A stretch of DNA of 7,426 bases from positions 1 through 7,426 of the forward strand of contig JBKHJZ010000157.1 of NCBI GenBank assembly GCA_046537875.1. The letters are read 5' to 3'. This stretch comes from JBKHJZ01 sp046537875. GTDB taxonomy: Bacteria > Actinomycetota > Acidimicrobiia > Acidimicrobiales > VFJN01. The translations under genes were made by a program, and so were the position numbers. Positions 1 to 7,356 of this stretch are shown here, piece by piece; positions within the stretch are counted from its first letter, which is position 1, and each line of letters opens with the position of its first letter. The notes under the pieces are model-generated. The model was not told the DNA's origin and searched no databases. It was given only the letters and a program-made list of their open reading frames with translations.

Positions 1-294
1 GCGCTGGTGCTCGCCGGGGTCGCGGCGTGGCTGCTGACGCGGGCGAGCTGGTGGGCGGTGATCGTCGCGGTCGTGGCCGGATGGCTGATCCTGCGCGCCG
101 GGTGGGGCGTGATGTCGGGTCTGGCGACGCCCTTGCCGGCTCCGCCCCCACCGGGAGAGCTGCGCAAGGTCCGCATCCTCTTCCGGTGCTCCGTGTGCGG
201 CACGGAGGTGCGCATGACCAGCGCCAACGACGAGGTTCCCGAGCCGCCCCGGCACTGCCAGGAGGACATGGACCTGGTGGCACCGATCGACTGA
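1..294 (+). CDS. Small membrane protein with a C-terminal Cys/His knuckle, possibly 5'-truncated by the window
   Basis: I do not recognise this gene as a named family. The frame is open to the left edge, so the true start may lie outside; the first start codon inside is GTG at 7, giving 95 residues. From that start, residues about 2-12 and 14-36 are strongly hydrophobic and Trp-rich, enough for one or two membrane segments. A Pro-rich linker (41-50) follows. The C-terminal 45 residues are polar and contain CSVC (Cys61, Cys64) and then His83-Cys84, a spacing that could bind zinc as a small ribbon. I infer a membrane-anchored protein with a cytoplasmic metal-binding knuckle; partner and role cannot be read from the sequence. 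The codon use is strongly GC3-rich like the neighbouring genes, which supports it being real. It is separated from crgA by 367 non-coding bases and faces it. Confidence 0.72.
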   Translation, partial: ALVLAGVAAWLLTRASWWAVIVAVVAGWLILRAGWGVMSGLATPLPAPPPPGELRKVRILFRCSVCGTEVRMTSANDEVPEPPRHCQEDMDLVAPID

Positions 295-299
295 CGTGC

Positions 300-323
300 G
301 GTCGCGGCACCACGCCCGCGATC
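300..323 (+). terminator. Weak hairpin after the first gene
   Basis: Arms 300-307 and 316-323 pair over eight positions (six Watson-Crick pairs, one G-T, one closing G-C) around an eight-base loop. It begins six bases after the stop codon at 292-294. There is no T-tract, so it would be a weak intrinsic terminator at best. GC-rich DNA forms such stems by chance, so this is a candidate only. Confidence 0.25.
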
Positions 324-390
324 TCACGTGGGGTGGTGAGAGCGCGCGGGCTGCGGCGATCCGATGTGCCTGAGCGGCGGGTTTCCCACA

Positions 391-454
391 GGTGTGGACA
401 ACCCTGGGGAGAGTGACAACGGTGTAACTCGCCGGCCGGCCGGTTGTCCACACC
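391..454. promoter_or_regulatory. Inverted pair of DnaA-box-like sites around a small palindrome
   Basis: TGTGGACAA at 393-401 and TTGTCCACA at 444-452 are both exact matches to the DnaA box form usual in high-GC actinobacteria, in opposite orientation. The match extends to a perfect 13-bp inverted repeat, GGTGTGGACAACC (391-403) against 442-454, with 38 bases between arms. A weaker box, TTTCCCACA (382-390), lies just left. Between the arms, GTGACA-N4-TGTAAC (413-428) sits in an imperfect 20-bp palindrome (411-430, 16 of 20 positions symmetric) whose centre is only two bases from the centre of the box pair. It could be a DnaA-binding or titration site, or an operator for an unknown dimeric regulator. 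Two or three boxes are too few for a typical actinobacterial origin. Confidence 0.5.
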
Positions 455-561
455 CTCCGCAGCCGCCCGCACCCGTCCCCGTCACCATGGGCGTCTGAGG
501 GTGCGCGCACGGTGCGATCGCCGACGGAGTCCCACGCGTTCGGCGTCGACCCGGGCAAGTC

Positions 562-661
562 CCCGAGGCGATGGGTTCCACCCCGGCGGGCCCGAGGCGA
601 TGGGTTCCGGATGTGGAACCAGTTTCCTCAGGCGCCGAAGAGTGGAACCGGATGCCTCGGG
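562..661. repeat. 100-bp dyad array of four 18-bp repeat units
   Basis: Four related 18-mers occur at 562-579, 591-608, 615-632 and 644-661. The first two are identical and direct (CCCGAGGCGATGGGTTCC). The last two are in the opposite orientation and read, on the minus strand, CCTGAGGAAACTGGTTCC and CCCGAGGCATCCGGTTCC. The shared core is CCyGAGG-N5-GGTTCC. Gaps are 11, 6 and 11 bases, so unit starts within each pair are 29 bases apart and the whole array is symmetric about 611.5. Outer units pair at 14 of 18 positions and inner units at 13 of 18, so either strand could fold into a long interrupted hairpin. The array ends at the base next to the crgA stop codon, so it could serve as its transcription terminator, a REP/BIME-like element, or a cooperative protein-binding site. 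Confidence 0.8.
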
Positions 662-955
662 TCAGCGGTACTGGGTGGCGGTCAGGATGCCGCCGCAGAT
701 CGCGGCCAGTCCCCCGACCAGGTACCAGTTGCTGGTGCCGCCCGGCAGCACGCCCAGGTAGTTGAGGAAGATCATCGCCGCGCCCACCCCCAGCAGGGCG
801 AACATCAGCACCGGGACCCACGGAGGGCTGCTCTTCACCTCGATGGGCACGGGCGGGGTGTACCGGGCCGAGGCACCGGGGCGATCGGACCTCGGTGTGG
901 TGCCCTTGGGCGTCACCCGGCCCCCGGGCACCCTGCGCTTCACGGGCTTGGACAT
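662..955 (-). CDS. crgA: Cell division protein CrgA
   Basis: This encodes 97 residues, close to known CrgA proteins (roughly 80-95). CrgA is a small actinobacterial inner-membrane protein that interacts with FtsZ-ring and septal peptidoglycan factors and influences septum placement. The N-terminal 44 residues are basic and Pro-rich (starting MSKPVKRRVP) and presumably cytoplasmic. A conserved SPPWVPVLMF-type entry leads into membrane segment 1 (about 46-68, containing the typical FLNYLG end). A short Gly/Asn/Trp loop (GGTSNWYLV) precedes membrane segment 2 (about 79-94), and the protein ends ATQYR, matching the family's usual ATxxR ending. The ATG at 955 is chosen because the family N-terminus (MxKxxxR) begins there. 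I see no clear Shine-Dalgarno upstream, so a leaderless transcript is possible. It is divergent from the phosphatase gene across 148 bases. The stop codon directly abuts the repeat array. Confidence 0.93.
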   Translation of the reverse strand: MSKPVKRRVPGGRVTPKGTTPRSDRPGASARYTPPVPIEVKSSPPWVPVLMFALLGVGAAMIFLNYLGVLPGGTSNWYLVGGLAAICGGILTATQYR

Positions 956-1103
956 GACGCCGCAGACTAGTGCCGCAGCAGGTGGCGCCTCCCTGCCACG
1001 GGGAGCCAGGGACCGGGACACCGCGGTTGGCCGGGCGGGACATCTCGTCACGCCGGGCGCGGGATACCGCCACTCATCGGGGTCGGTAGGGGAGAGTAGG
1101 GAC
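956..1103. other. Divergent intergenic region between crgA and the phosphatase gene
   Basis: These 148 bases must hold the promoters of both divergent genes unless transcription enters from outside. I could not pick a -35/-10 pair with confidence in either direction. The only clear signal is the purine-rich ribosome binding site GGGGAGAG at 1089-1096 upstream of the GTG at 1104. Confidence 0.5.
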
Positions 1104-2732
1104 GTGTCCAGCAGCATCCTGGCCGCCGCCGACATCGGCACGAACTCGATCCACCTCGTGGTGGCCCGCGTCGACGGCGACCGGGTCGACGTGCTCGAGC
1201 GCGAGCGCGAGATGGTGCGGCTCGGGTCGTCGGCCCGCGACATGAAGCGGCTCGAGGGGGACGCCATCGACCGGGGTGTGGCCGCGCTCGGGCGGTTCCG
1301 CAAGGTCGCGGCGATCCACGGTGCGCCGCTGCGGGCGGTGGCGACCTCCGCGGTGCGCGAGGCCGAGAACCGGGCGGCGTTCATCGACCGGGCGAGGCGG
1401 GAGGCCGGTGTCGACGTCGAGGTCATCTCGGGGACCGAGGAGGCCCGCCTCATCCACCTGGGGGTGCTGCGGGCCGTCCCGGTGTACGAGCACCGGGTGC
1501 TGGTGTGCGACATCGGCGGCGGCTCCACCGAGCTGGTGGTGGGCCACCGCGTCGACGTGCTGTTCGCCCGGAGCCTCAAGGTCGGCGCCATCCGCCTGAC
1601 CCGCCGTCACTTCCCGGGGGAGGCCCTGGCGCCGGGGGCCGTCGACGCGTGCCGGCGTGACGTCCGGGCGGTGCTGGCGCCGGCCGTCCGCGAGATCCGC
1701 CGCCTCGGGTTCGAGGTGGCCGTCGGCTCGTCGGGGACGATCGGGGCGGTCTGCCAGATGGCCACCGCGCTCTCCGGCGGCCCCGCCCCCCGCACCCTCA
1801 ACAACCTCACGGTCGGTCGCGATGCCGTCGACGGGGTGGTGGGCCGGCTGGTGGAGGCACCCACGGTCACGGCCCGGGCGGGCGTGCCCGGGCTGGATCC
1901 CCGCCGGGCCGACATCATCCTCGCCGGCGCCCTGGTGCTCGAGCAGGTCATGCACGGGCTCGACGTCGAGCGGCTCACGTTCTCCGACTACGCCCTGCGT
2001 GAGGGCGTCCTGATCGACACCTGGCAGCGCGAGCACGGGGGTTCGCTGCACCACCTGTCGTCGCTCCGGCGTCGCAGCGTCGAGCGGCTGGCCGAGCAGA
2101 TGGACGAGGACCGGGCGCACTCGGCCCACGTCGCGCGCCTGGCGCTCGACCTGTTCGACGCCACGGCCGGGCTGCACGGCCTGGGCGACGACAGCCGCGA
2201 GGTGCTGGAGGCGGGGGCGCTGCTGTGCAACGTGGGCCTCTACCTGTCGCACGCCGCGCACCACAAGCACAGCTACTACGTCATCCGCAACAGCGAGCGG
2301 CTGACCGGGTTCACCGACCGGGAGATCGAGCTGATCGCCCAGGTGGCGCGCTACCACCGGAAGTCACCGCCGCGGCGAAAGCACCCCGAGTTCGCCGCGC
2401 TCGCCCCGGACGACCAGCGGCGGGTCCAGGTGCTCGCCGGGCTCCTGCGGGTGGCGGTCGGCCTCGACCGCGACCACCGGGGCGACGTGCGCGACGTGCG
2501 GGCGGGCCTGCGGGACGACGGCACCCTGGAGGTCGCCGCGGTCGCGGCCCCGGGTGCCGACATCGACCTCGAGCTGTTCGCCGCGGGCCAGCGGGCGGAG
2601 CTGCTCGCCGAGGCCCTCGGTGTGCCGGTGGAGGTGGTGGACGCGACGCCCGACCGCTCGCGCCCCGCGGGGCGGGAGGCGGCGCCCGACCGGTCGCACG
2701 ATCCGGGGCGGCCGGCGGCGCCGGACCGGTAG
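1104..2732 (+). CDS. Ppx/GppA-family phosphatase (exopolyphosphatase-like) with C-terminal HD-like domain
   Basis: The 542-residue protein belongs to the ASKHA-fold Ppx/GppA family, which hydrolyses inorganic polyphosphate and/or converts pppGpp to ppGpp. Visible motifs: phosphate-1 loop DIGTNSIHLVV (10-20), TSAVREAENR (81-90), SGTEEARL (109-116) containing the expected catalytic Glu, phosphate-2 loop CDIGGGSTELVVG (135-147), SLKVGAIRL (157-165), GSSGTIGAV (208-216) and FSDYALREGVLID (293-305). Residues about 320-515 form the long-form HD-like helical domain, with HHKHSYYVIRNSE (386-398) and ARYHRKS (415-421). The usual metal-binding His-Asp pair appears as Cys375-Asn376, so this domain may be structural. 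Residues 514-542 are a low-complexity tail with repeated PDR. GTG 1104 is preferred because GGGGAGAG lies 7 bases upstream and the family begins just before DIGTNS; the frame stays open upstream but there overlaps crgA. Ppx and GppA cannot be separated from sequence alone. Confidence 0.92.
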   Translation: MSSSILAAADIGTNSIHLVVARVDGDRVDVLEREREMVRLGSSARDMKRLEGDAIDRGVAALGRFRKVAAIHGAPLRAVATSAVREAENRAAFIDRARREAGVDVEVISGTEEARLIHLGVLRAVPVYEHRVLVCDIGGGSTELVVGHRVDVLFARSLKVGAIRLTRRHFPGEALAPGAVDACRRDVRAVLAPAVREIRRLGFEVAVGSSGTIGAVCQMATALSGGPAPRTLNNLTVGRDAVDGVVGRLVEAPTVTARAGVPGLDPRRADIILAGALVLEQVMHGLDVERLTFSDYALREGVLIDTWQREHGGSLHHLSSLRRRSVERLAEQMDEDRAHSAHVARLALDLFDATAGLHGLGDDSREVLEAGALLCNVGLYLSHAAHHKHSYYVIRNSERLTGFTDREIELIAQVARYHRKSPPRRKHPEFAALAPDDQRRVQVLAGLLRVAVGLDRDHRGDVRDVRAGLRDDGTLEVAAVAAPGADIDLELFAAGQRAELLAEALGVPVEVVDATPDRSRPAGREAAPDRSHDPGRPAAPDR

Positions 2733-2742
2733 CCTGCCGCAG

Positions 2743-3345
2743 GTGGCAGCGCGGGTCCTGGTGGTCGACAACTACGACAGCTTCGTCTACAACCTCGTTC
2801 AGTACCTGGGGGAGCTCGGCGCCGAGCCGCTCGTCCACCGGCACGACGAGCTCACCATCGACGAGATCGTGGGGCTCGATCCGGATGCCGTGCTGATCTC
2901 GCCGGGGCCGGGCCGGCCCGAGGACGCCGGCCTGTCCAACGAGGTGATCGGGCACTTCGCGGGCCGCCGGCCGGTCCTGGGCGTGTGCCTCGGCCACCAG
3001 TGCATCGGGCAGGTCTACGGGGCCGAGGTCGTGCGGGCGCCCCAGGTCATGCACGGCAAGACGTCGCTGATCCGCCACACCGGCACCGGGGTGTTCGCGG
3101 GGCTGCCCGACCCGTTCGAGGCCACCCGCTACCACAGCCTGGTGGTGGCGGGGGAGTCGGTGCCGCCGGTGCTGGAGGTCACGGCGTGGACCGACGACGG
3201 CACGGTGATGGGGTTGCGCCACCGCGAGCTCGCGGTGGAGGGGGTGCAGTTCCATCCCGAGTCGATCCTCACCGCCAGCGGGCGCGACCTGCTGCGCACG
3301 TTCCTCGCGCAGGCCCGGACCGGCCACGGGGCGGCGGTGGGCTGA
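2743..3345 (+). CDS. trpG/pabA: Type 1 glutamine amidotransferase, anthranilate/aminodeoxychorismate synthase component II (TrpG/PabA)
   Basis: This 200-residue protein is the glutaminase subunit that releases ammonia from glutamine and passes it to a chorismate-using partner: TrpE for tryptophan or PabB for folate. Motifs in order: DNYDSFVYNL (9-18), oxyanion-region SPGPGRPEDAG (53-63), nucleophile elbow GVCLGHQ with Cys82, MHGKTS (103-108), RYHSLVV (129-135), and GVQFHPES with catalytic His171 and Glu173. The triad is intact. The GTG at 2743 gives the family's normal N-terminus (ARVLVVDNYDS); the frame extends upstream only through out-of-frame ppx sequence. It starts 10 bases after the ppx stop, and no strong Shine-Dalgarno is seen, so translation is probably coupled to ppx. 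No trpE or pabB lies in the window. In many actinobacteria a lone gene of this type near crgA may serve both pathways, so I leave the two names open. Confidence 0.93.
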   Translation: MAARVLVVDNYDSFVYNLVQYLGELGAEPLVHRHDELTIDEIVGLDPDAVLISPGPGRPEDAGLSNEVIGHFAGRRPVLGVCLGHQCIGQVYGAEVVRAPQVMHGKTSLIRHTGTGVFAGLPDPFEATRYHSLVVAGESVPPVLEVTAWTDDGTVMGLRHRELAVEGVQFHPESILTASGRDLLRTFLAQARTGHGAAVG

Positions 3346-3403
3346 GGCGCCGGTGGCTCCGGGGCGCCGTCGCCCGCCGGCGGCACCCACCGGGGGCTGC
3401 GCC
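3346..3403 (+). terminator. GC-rich branched hairpin after trpG/pabA
   Basis: Immediately after the stop codon, GGCGC (3346-3350) can pair with GCGCC (3399-3403), or CCGGTGG (3350-3356) with CCACCGG (3387-3393). An inner stem CGCCG (3365-3369) with CGGCG (3378-3382) sits in the loop. No T-tract follows. It separates the ppx-trpG unit from the dnaK promoter, which suits a terminator, but such stems are common in DNA this GC-rich. Confidence 0.35.
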
Positions 3404-3439
3404 TGCCGAACACCCCGACCTGGGGACACAGGCGAGCCG

Positions 3440-3468
3440 AAAAGTTGTGAACGGGCGACTCAACTTTT
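3440..3468. promoter_or_regulatory. Inverted repeat overlapping the dnaK promoter, HAIR-like operator candidate
   Basis: AAAAGTTG (3440-3447) and CAACTTTT (3461-3468) are perfect 8-bp inverted arms around 13 bases. The inner part, GTTGTGA-N7-ACTCAAC (3444-3464), has the layout of the HspR-binding HAIR element (CTTGAGT-N7-ACTCAAG): the right half matches 6 of 7 and the left half 4 of 7. The left arm overlaps the presumed -35 and the right arm reaches the first base of the -10, so a bound protein would block RNA polymerase. I infer repression of the chaperone operon under normal conditions by HspR or a relative. The weak left half leaves open another regulator. Confidence 0.6.
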
Positions 3469-3473
3469 ATCGT
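3445..3473 (+). promoter_or_regulatory. Predicted dnaK operon promoter
   Basis: TTGTGA (3445-3450) and TATCGT (3468-3473) are separated by exactly 17 bases, and each matches the housekeeping sigma consensus at 4 of 6 positions. This is the most AT-rich spot in the whole spacer. Transcription would start near 3480, giving a leader of about 43 bases before the dnaK ATG. The core -10 pattern TAnnnT is met. Confidence 0.6.
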
Positions 3474-3510
3474 TGGTCCCAGTTCAATCCGAGAGCTCGC
3501 AGTTCCGCAG

Positions 3511-3515
3511 GGAGG
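3511..3515 (+). promoter_or_regulatory. dnaK ribosome binding site
   Basis: GGAGG lies 7 bases before the ATG at 3523, an optimal placement that fixes the dnaK start. Confidence 0.85.
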
Positions 3516-3522
3516 CAGACCC

Positions 3523-5372
<1,850 letters not shown>

Positions 5373-5376
<4 letters not shown>

Positions 5377-6197
5377 GCGGCGAGACGCCCGCACCCGATC
5401 CCGATCGCGTGACCCGCTCGACGGACGAGGACGCGCCCCGCAGGGCGGCCGGTCGGTCGCGGCCCGCCCGCGGCCCGCGCCGGGACCGGACGGCCGAGCG
5501 CGAGATGCTCGACGCCGGGTCGGTCGACGACACGGTGGACGACAGGGTCGACGACGCGGTGGTCGACCATGCGGCGGGCGACGACGCGTCCCGGGGTGAG
5601 GACGTCGACGACGAGGCCGTCCGCGACCGGCCGGCGGGGGCCGCCAACGGCGATGCCGGCAGCGCGGACGGTGCCGGACGCGATGCCGACGACGTGGCCG
5701 AGGGCGAGGTGGTCCACGAGGCGTCCGCGGAGGACGGCGAGCCCGACGACGATCTCGACCAGGCCGCGGAGCAGTTCGAGGTCGACCTCGAGCTGCTCCT
5801 GTCGGAGCGCGAGGAGTACCTCGAGGCGTTCCGGCGCACCCAGGCCGACTTCGAGAACTACCGCAAGCAGGCGCAGCGACGGCAGGAGGAGGCGGTGGTG
5901 CGGGCGCTCGGCGGCTTCGTCGAGAGCCTGCTCCCCGTGTTCGACGCCTGCGACGCCGCGCTCTCCCACGGGGCGCGCGAGGTCGAGCCGATCCTCTCCG
6001 CGCTCTACACGGCCCTGAACAAGGAGGGCCTCGAGCGCATCGACCCGAAGGGCGCGGCGTTCGATCCCACCGAGGCCGAGGCGGTCGCCCACGAGCCGGC
6101 CGGCGGCGGCGAGCACGTGGTGGCCGAGGTGCTGCGGCCCGGCTACCGGTGGCGCGGCCGGGTGCTCAGGCCTGCCATGGTGAAGGTGACCGATTAG
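5373..6197 (+). CDS. grpE: GrpE nucleotide exchange factor with a long charged N-terminal extension
   Basis: GrpE is the dimeric co-chaperone that opens the DnaK nucleotide cleft to release ADP. At 274 residues it is longer than most family members (about 180-220). The canonical part starts near residue 132: a helix for dimerisation (EQFEVDLELLLSEREEYLEA), the family's FRRTQADFENYRKQAQRR region (153-170), LLPVFDACDAAL (186-197), ALNKEGLERIDPKG (214-227), FDPTEAEAVAH (230-240), and the beta-domain ending YRWRGRVLRPAMVKV (258-272). Residues 1-130 are predicted disordered: first an Arg-rich stretch (about 22-43), then a highly acidic one (46-130) with VDDT/VDDR/VDDA repeats at 51-66. The start is GTG in a GTGA overlap with the dnaK stop. 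An internal ATG (codon 45, base 5505) is possible but has a poorer ribosome binding site. dnaJ follows after 10 bases. Confidence 0.97.
5523..5570 (+). repeat. Degenerate 12-bp tandem repeats in grpE
   Basis: Four consecutive 12-base units, GTCGACGACACG and relatives, encode VDDT, VDDR, VDDA and VVDH within the disordered acidic part of GrpE. The last unit is the most diverged. The pattern suggests growth by replication slippage in a segment under little structural constraint. Confidence 0.6.
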
Positions 6198-6207
6198 GTG
6201 GGGAGCG

Positions 6208-7344
6208 ATGGCGCCGCAGCGTGAGTGGTTCGAGAAGGACTACTACCGGATCCTCGGGGTGAGCGAGAACGCGTCCCAGAAGGAGATCAAGAACGCGTAC
6301 CGGAAGCTGTCCCGCACGTACCACCCCGACGCCAACCCCGACGACGCCGCGGCCGAGGAGCGCTTCAAGGAGGTCTCGGCGGCCTACGACGTGGTCGGCG
6401 ATCCGGAGCGTCGCAAGGAGTACGACGAGGTCCGCCGGCTCGGCCCGATGGCCGGGGGCTTCGGCACGGCGGGGCCGGGCGGGCCGGGCGGGCCCGGCGG
6501 CGGCTTCCGCTTCGAGGACATCGGCGATCTGGGCGACGTGCTCGGCGGTCTGTTCGGCCGGCGGGGGCGCACCGGCGCGACGCGTCGCGGCGCGGGACCG
6601 CACCGCGGCCAGGATCTCGAGACCGAGTTGCACCTGGCGTTCGAGGACGCCGTCCACGGGCTCACCACCACCGTGCACCTCACCTCCGAGGCCACGTGCT
6701 CGACCTGTCACGGCACGGGCGCCCGGCCCGGCACCACGCCCCACACCTGCCCCCGCTGCGGCGGTCGGGGCGTGCTCGACGAGAACCAGGGGTTCTTCAG
6801 CTTCTCCACGCCCTGCCCCACGTGCGCGGGCCGCGGCTACACGATCGACGACCCCTGCCCGGCGTGCCACGGCACCGGCATCGAGCACCGGCCACGCGAG
6901 GTGAGGGTCCGCATCCCGGCGGGGGTGCGCGACGGTCAGCGCATCCGCCTGCGGGGCCGGGGCGGCCCCGGCCGCAACGGCGGGCCTGCGGGTGACCTCT
7001 ACGTCACCGTCCGGGTGGCGCCGCACCCGCTGTTCGGCCGGCGTGGGAACGATCTCACGCTGACGGTCCCCATCACGTTCCCCGAGGCGGCCCTGGGCGC
7101 CGACATCACGGTGCCCACGCTCGACGGCCCGCCTGTGACGCTGCGGGTCCCGCCGGGGACGCGGTCGGGGCGCACGCTGCGGGTGCGTGGGCGTGGGGTG
7201 CGCACCAAGCGCTCGACCGGCGACCTGCTGGTGACCGTGGAGGTCGCCGTTCCCCAGAAGCTGTCCGGCGCCGAGCGCAAGGCGGTCGAGGCCCTCGCCT
7301 CGGCGTCCGACGGCCAGTCGCCCCGGGCGCATCTCGGGGTCTAG
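6208..7344 (+). CDS. dnaJ: Chaperone protein DnaJ (Hsp40, class A)
   Basis: The 378-residue co-chaperone captures unfolded clients, delivers them to DnaK and triggers its ATP hydrolysis. The J domain (about 10-76) begins DYYRILGVSENAS and carries the essential HPD at 39-41. A short Gly/Phe/Pro linker runs about 80-118. The zinc domain has all four CxxCxGxG motifs, CSTCHGTG (164), CPRCGGRG (181), CPTCAGRG (203) and CPACHGTG (217), making it class A. C-terminal client-binding domains follow (about 225-345), with VRIPAGVRDGQRIRLRGRG (232-251), and the protein ends with the LSGAERKAVEALA helix. The ATG at 6208 is preceded by a GGTGGGGAG purine run (6198-6205 region) just after the grpE stop, giving a 10-base gap. 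It is the third gene of the operon. Nothing is missing; the linker DNA has a G-rich tandem repeat. Confidence 0.98.
   Translation: MAPQREWFEKDYYRILGVSENASQKEIKNAYRKLSRTYHPDANPDDAAAEERFKEVSAAYDVVGDPERRKEYDEVRRLGPMAGGFGTAGPGGPGGPGGGFRFEDIGDLGDVLGGLFGRRGRTGATRRGAGPHRGQDLETELHLAFEDAVHGLTTTVHLTSEATCSTCHGTGARPGTTPHTCPRCGGRGVLDENQGFFSFSTPCPTCAGRGYTIDDPCPACHGTGIEHRPREVRVRIPAGVRDGQRIRLRGRGGPGRNGGPAGDLYVTVRVAPHPLFGRRGNDLTLTVPITFPEAALGADITVPTLDGPPVTLRVPPGTRSGRTLRVRGRGVRTKRSTGDLLVTVEVAVPQKLSGAERKAVEALASASDGQSPRAHLGV
6472..6498 (+). repeat. Three 9-bp G-rich tandem repeats in the dnaJ linker
   Basis: GGGCCGGGC occurs twice exactly (6472-6480, 6481-6489), then once with a change (6490-6498), encoding three Gly-Pro-Gly steps of the flexible linker. 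Counting from 6471 there are five runs of three or more G separated by one or two bases, which fits the G-quadruplex pattern on the coding strand. Confidence 0.7.
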
Positions 7345-7348
7345 GAGG
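7343..7348 (+). promoter_or_regulatory. Strong ribosome binding site after dnaJ
   Basis: A perfect AGGAGG overlaps the last two bases of the dnaJ stop codon and lies 8 bases before ATG 7357. It is the best Shine-Dalgarno in the window and the main support for a further gene. Confidence 0.8.
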
Positions 7349-7356
7349 CCGAGCGG

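Larger units (their letters stand above)
295..661. other. Gene-free stretch with DnaA-like boxes and a repeat array
   Basis: This 367-base stretch lies between two convergent genes. The short open frames crossing it have erratic composition, no convincing ribosome binding sites and no recognisable motifs. It holds three things described separately: a weak hairpin at 300-323, an inverted pair of DnaA-box-like sequences with a palindrome between them at 391-454, and a four-unit symmetrical repeat array at 562-661. I see nothing definite in 324-381 or 455-552. Confidence 0.7.

Noticed and set aside
382..454. Chromosomal replication origin
   Set aside because: Only two exact boxes and one weak one, no AT-rich unwinding region and no dnaA or dnaN beside it; actinobacterial origins usually have many more boxes.
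562..661. CRISPR array
   Set aside because: Only four units, half of them inverted, with 6-11 base gaps; no spacer-sized intervals and no cas genes.
324..661. Short open frames in the gene-free stretch
   Set aside because: No ribosome binding site, no recognisable protein sequence, and they cross the repeat array and DnaA-like boxes.
762..1103. Upstream extension of the phosphatase reading frame to an ATG at 762
   Set aside because: It runs through crgA on the other strand, encodes no family sequence, and GTG 1104 has a good ribosome binding site and the normal family N-terminus.
1074..2357. Long minus-strand frame opposite the phosphatase gene
   Set aside because: Composition is that of an antisense shadow (Arg, Pro, His, Val, Gly-rich); the plus strand carries clear Ppx/GppA motifs.
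2554..2742. Upstream extension of the trpG/pabA frame
   Set aside because: It overlaps the well-supported end of the phosphatase gene and adds residues not found in the family.
3346..3522. CIRCE (HrcA) operator or sigma-R type promoter upstream of dnaK
   Set aside because: No TTAGCACTC-N9-GAGTGCTAA-like repeat and no GGAAT...GTT pair at suitable spacing are visible; the inverted repeat present fits HAIR geometry better.
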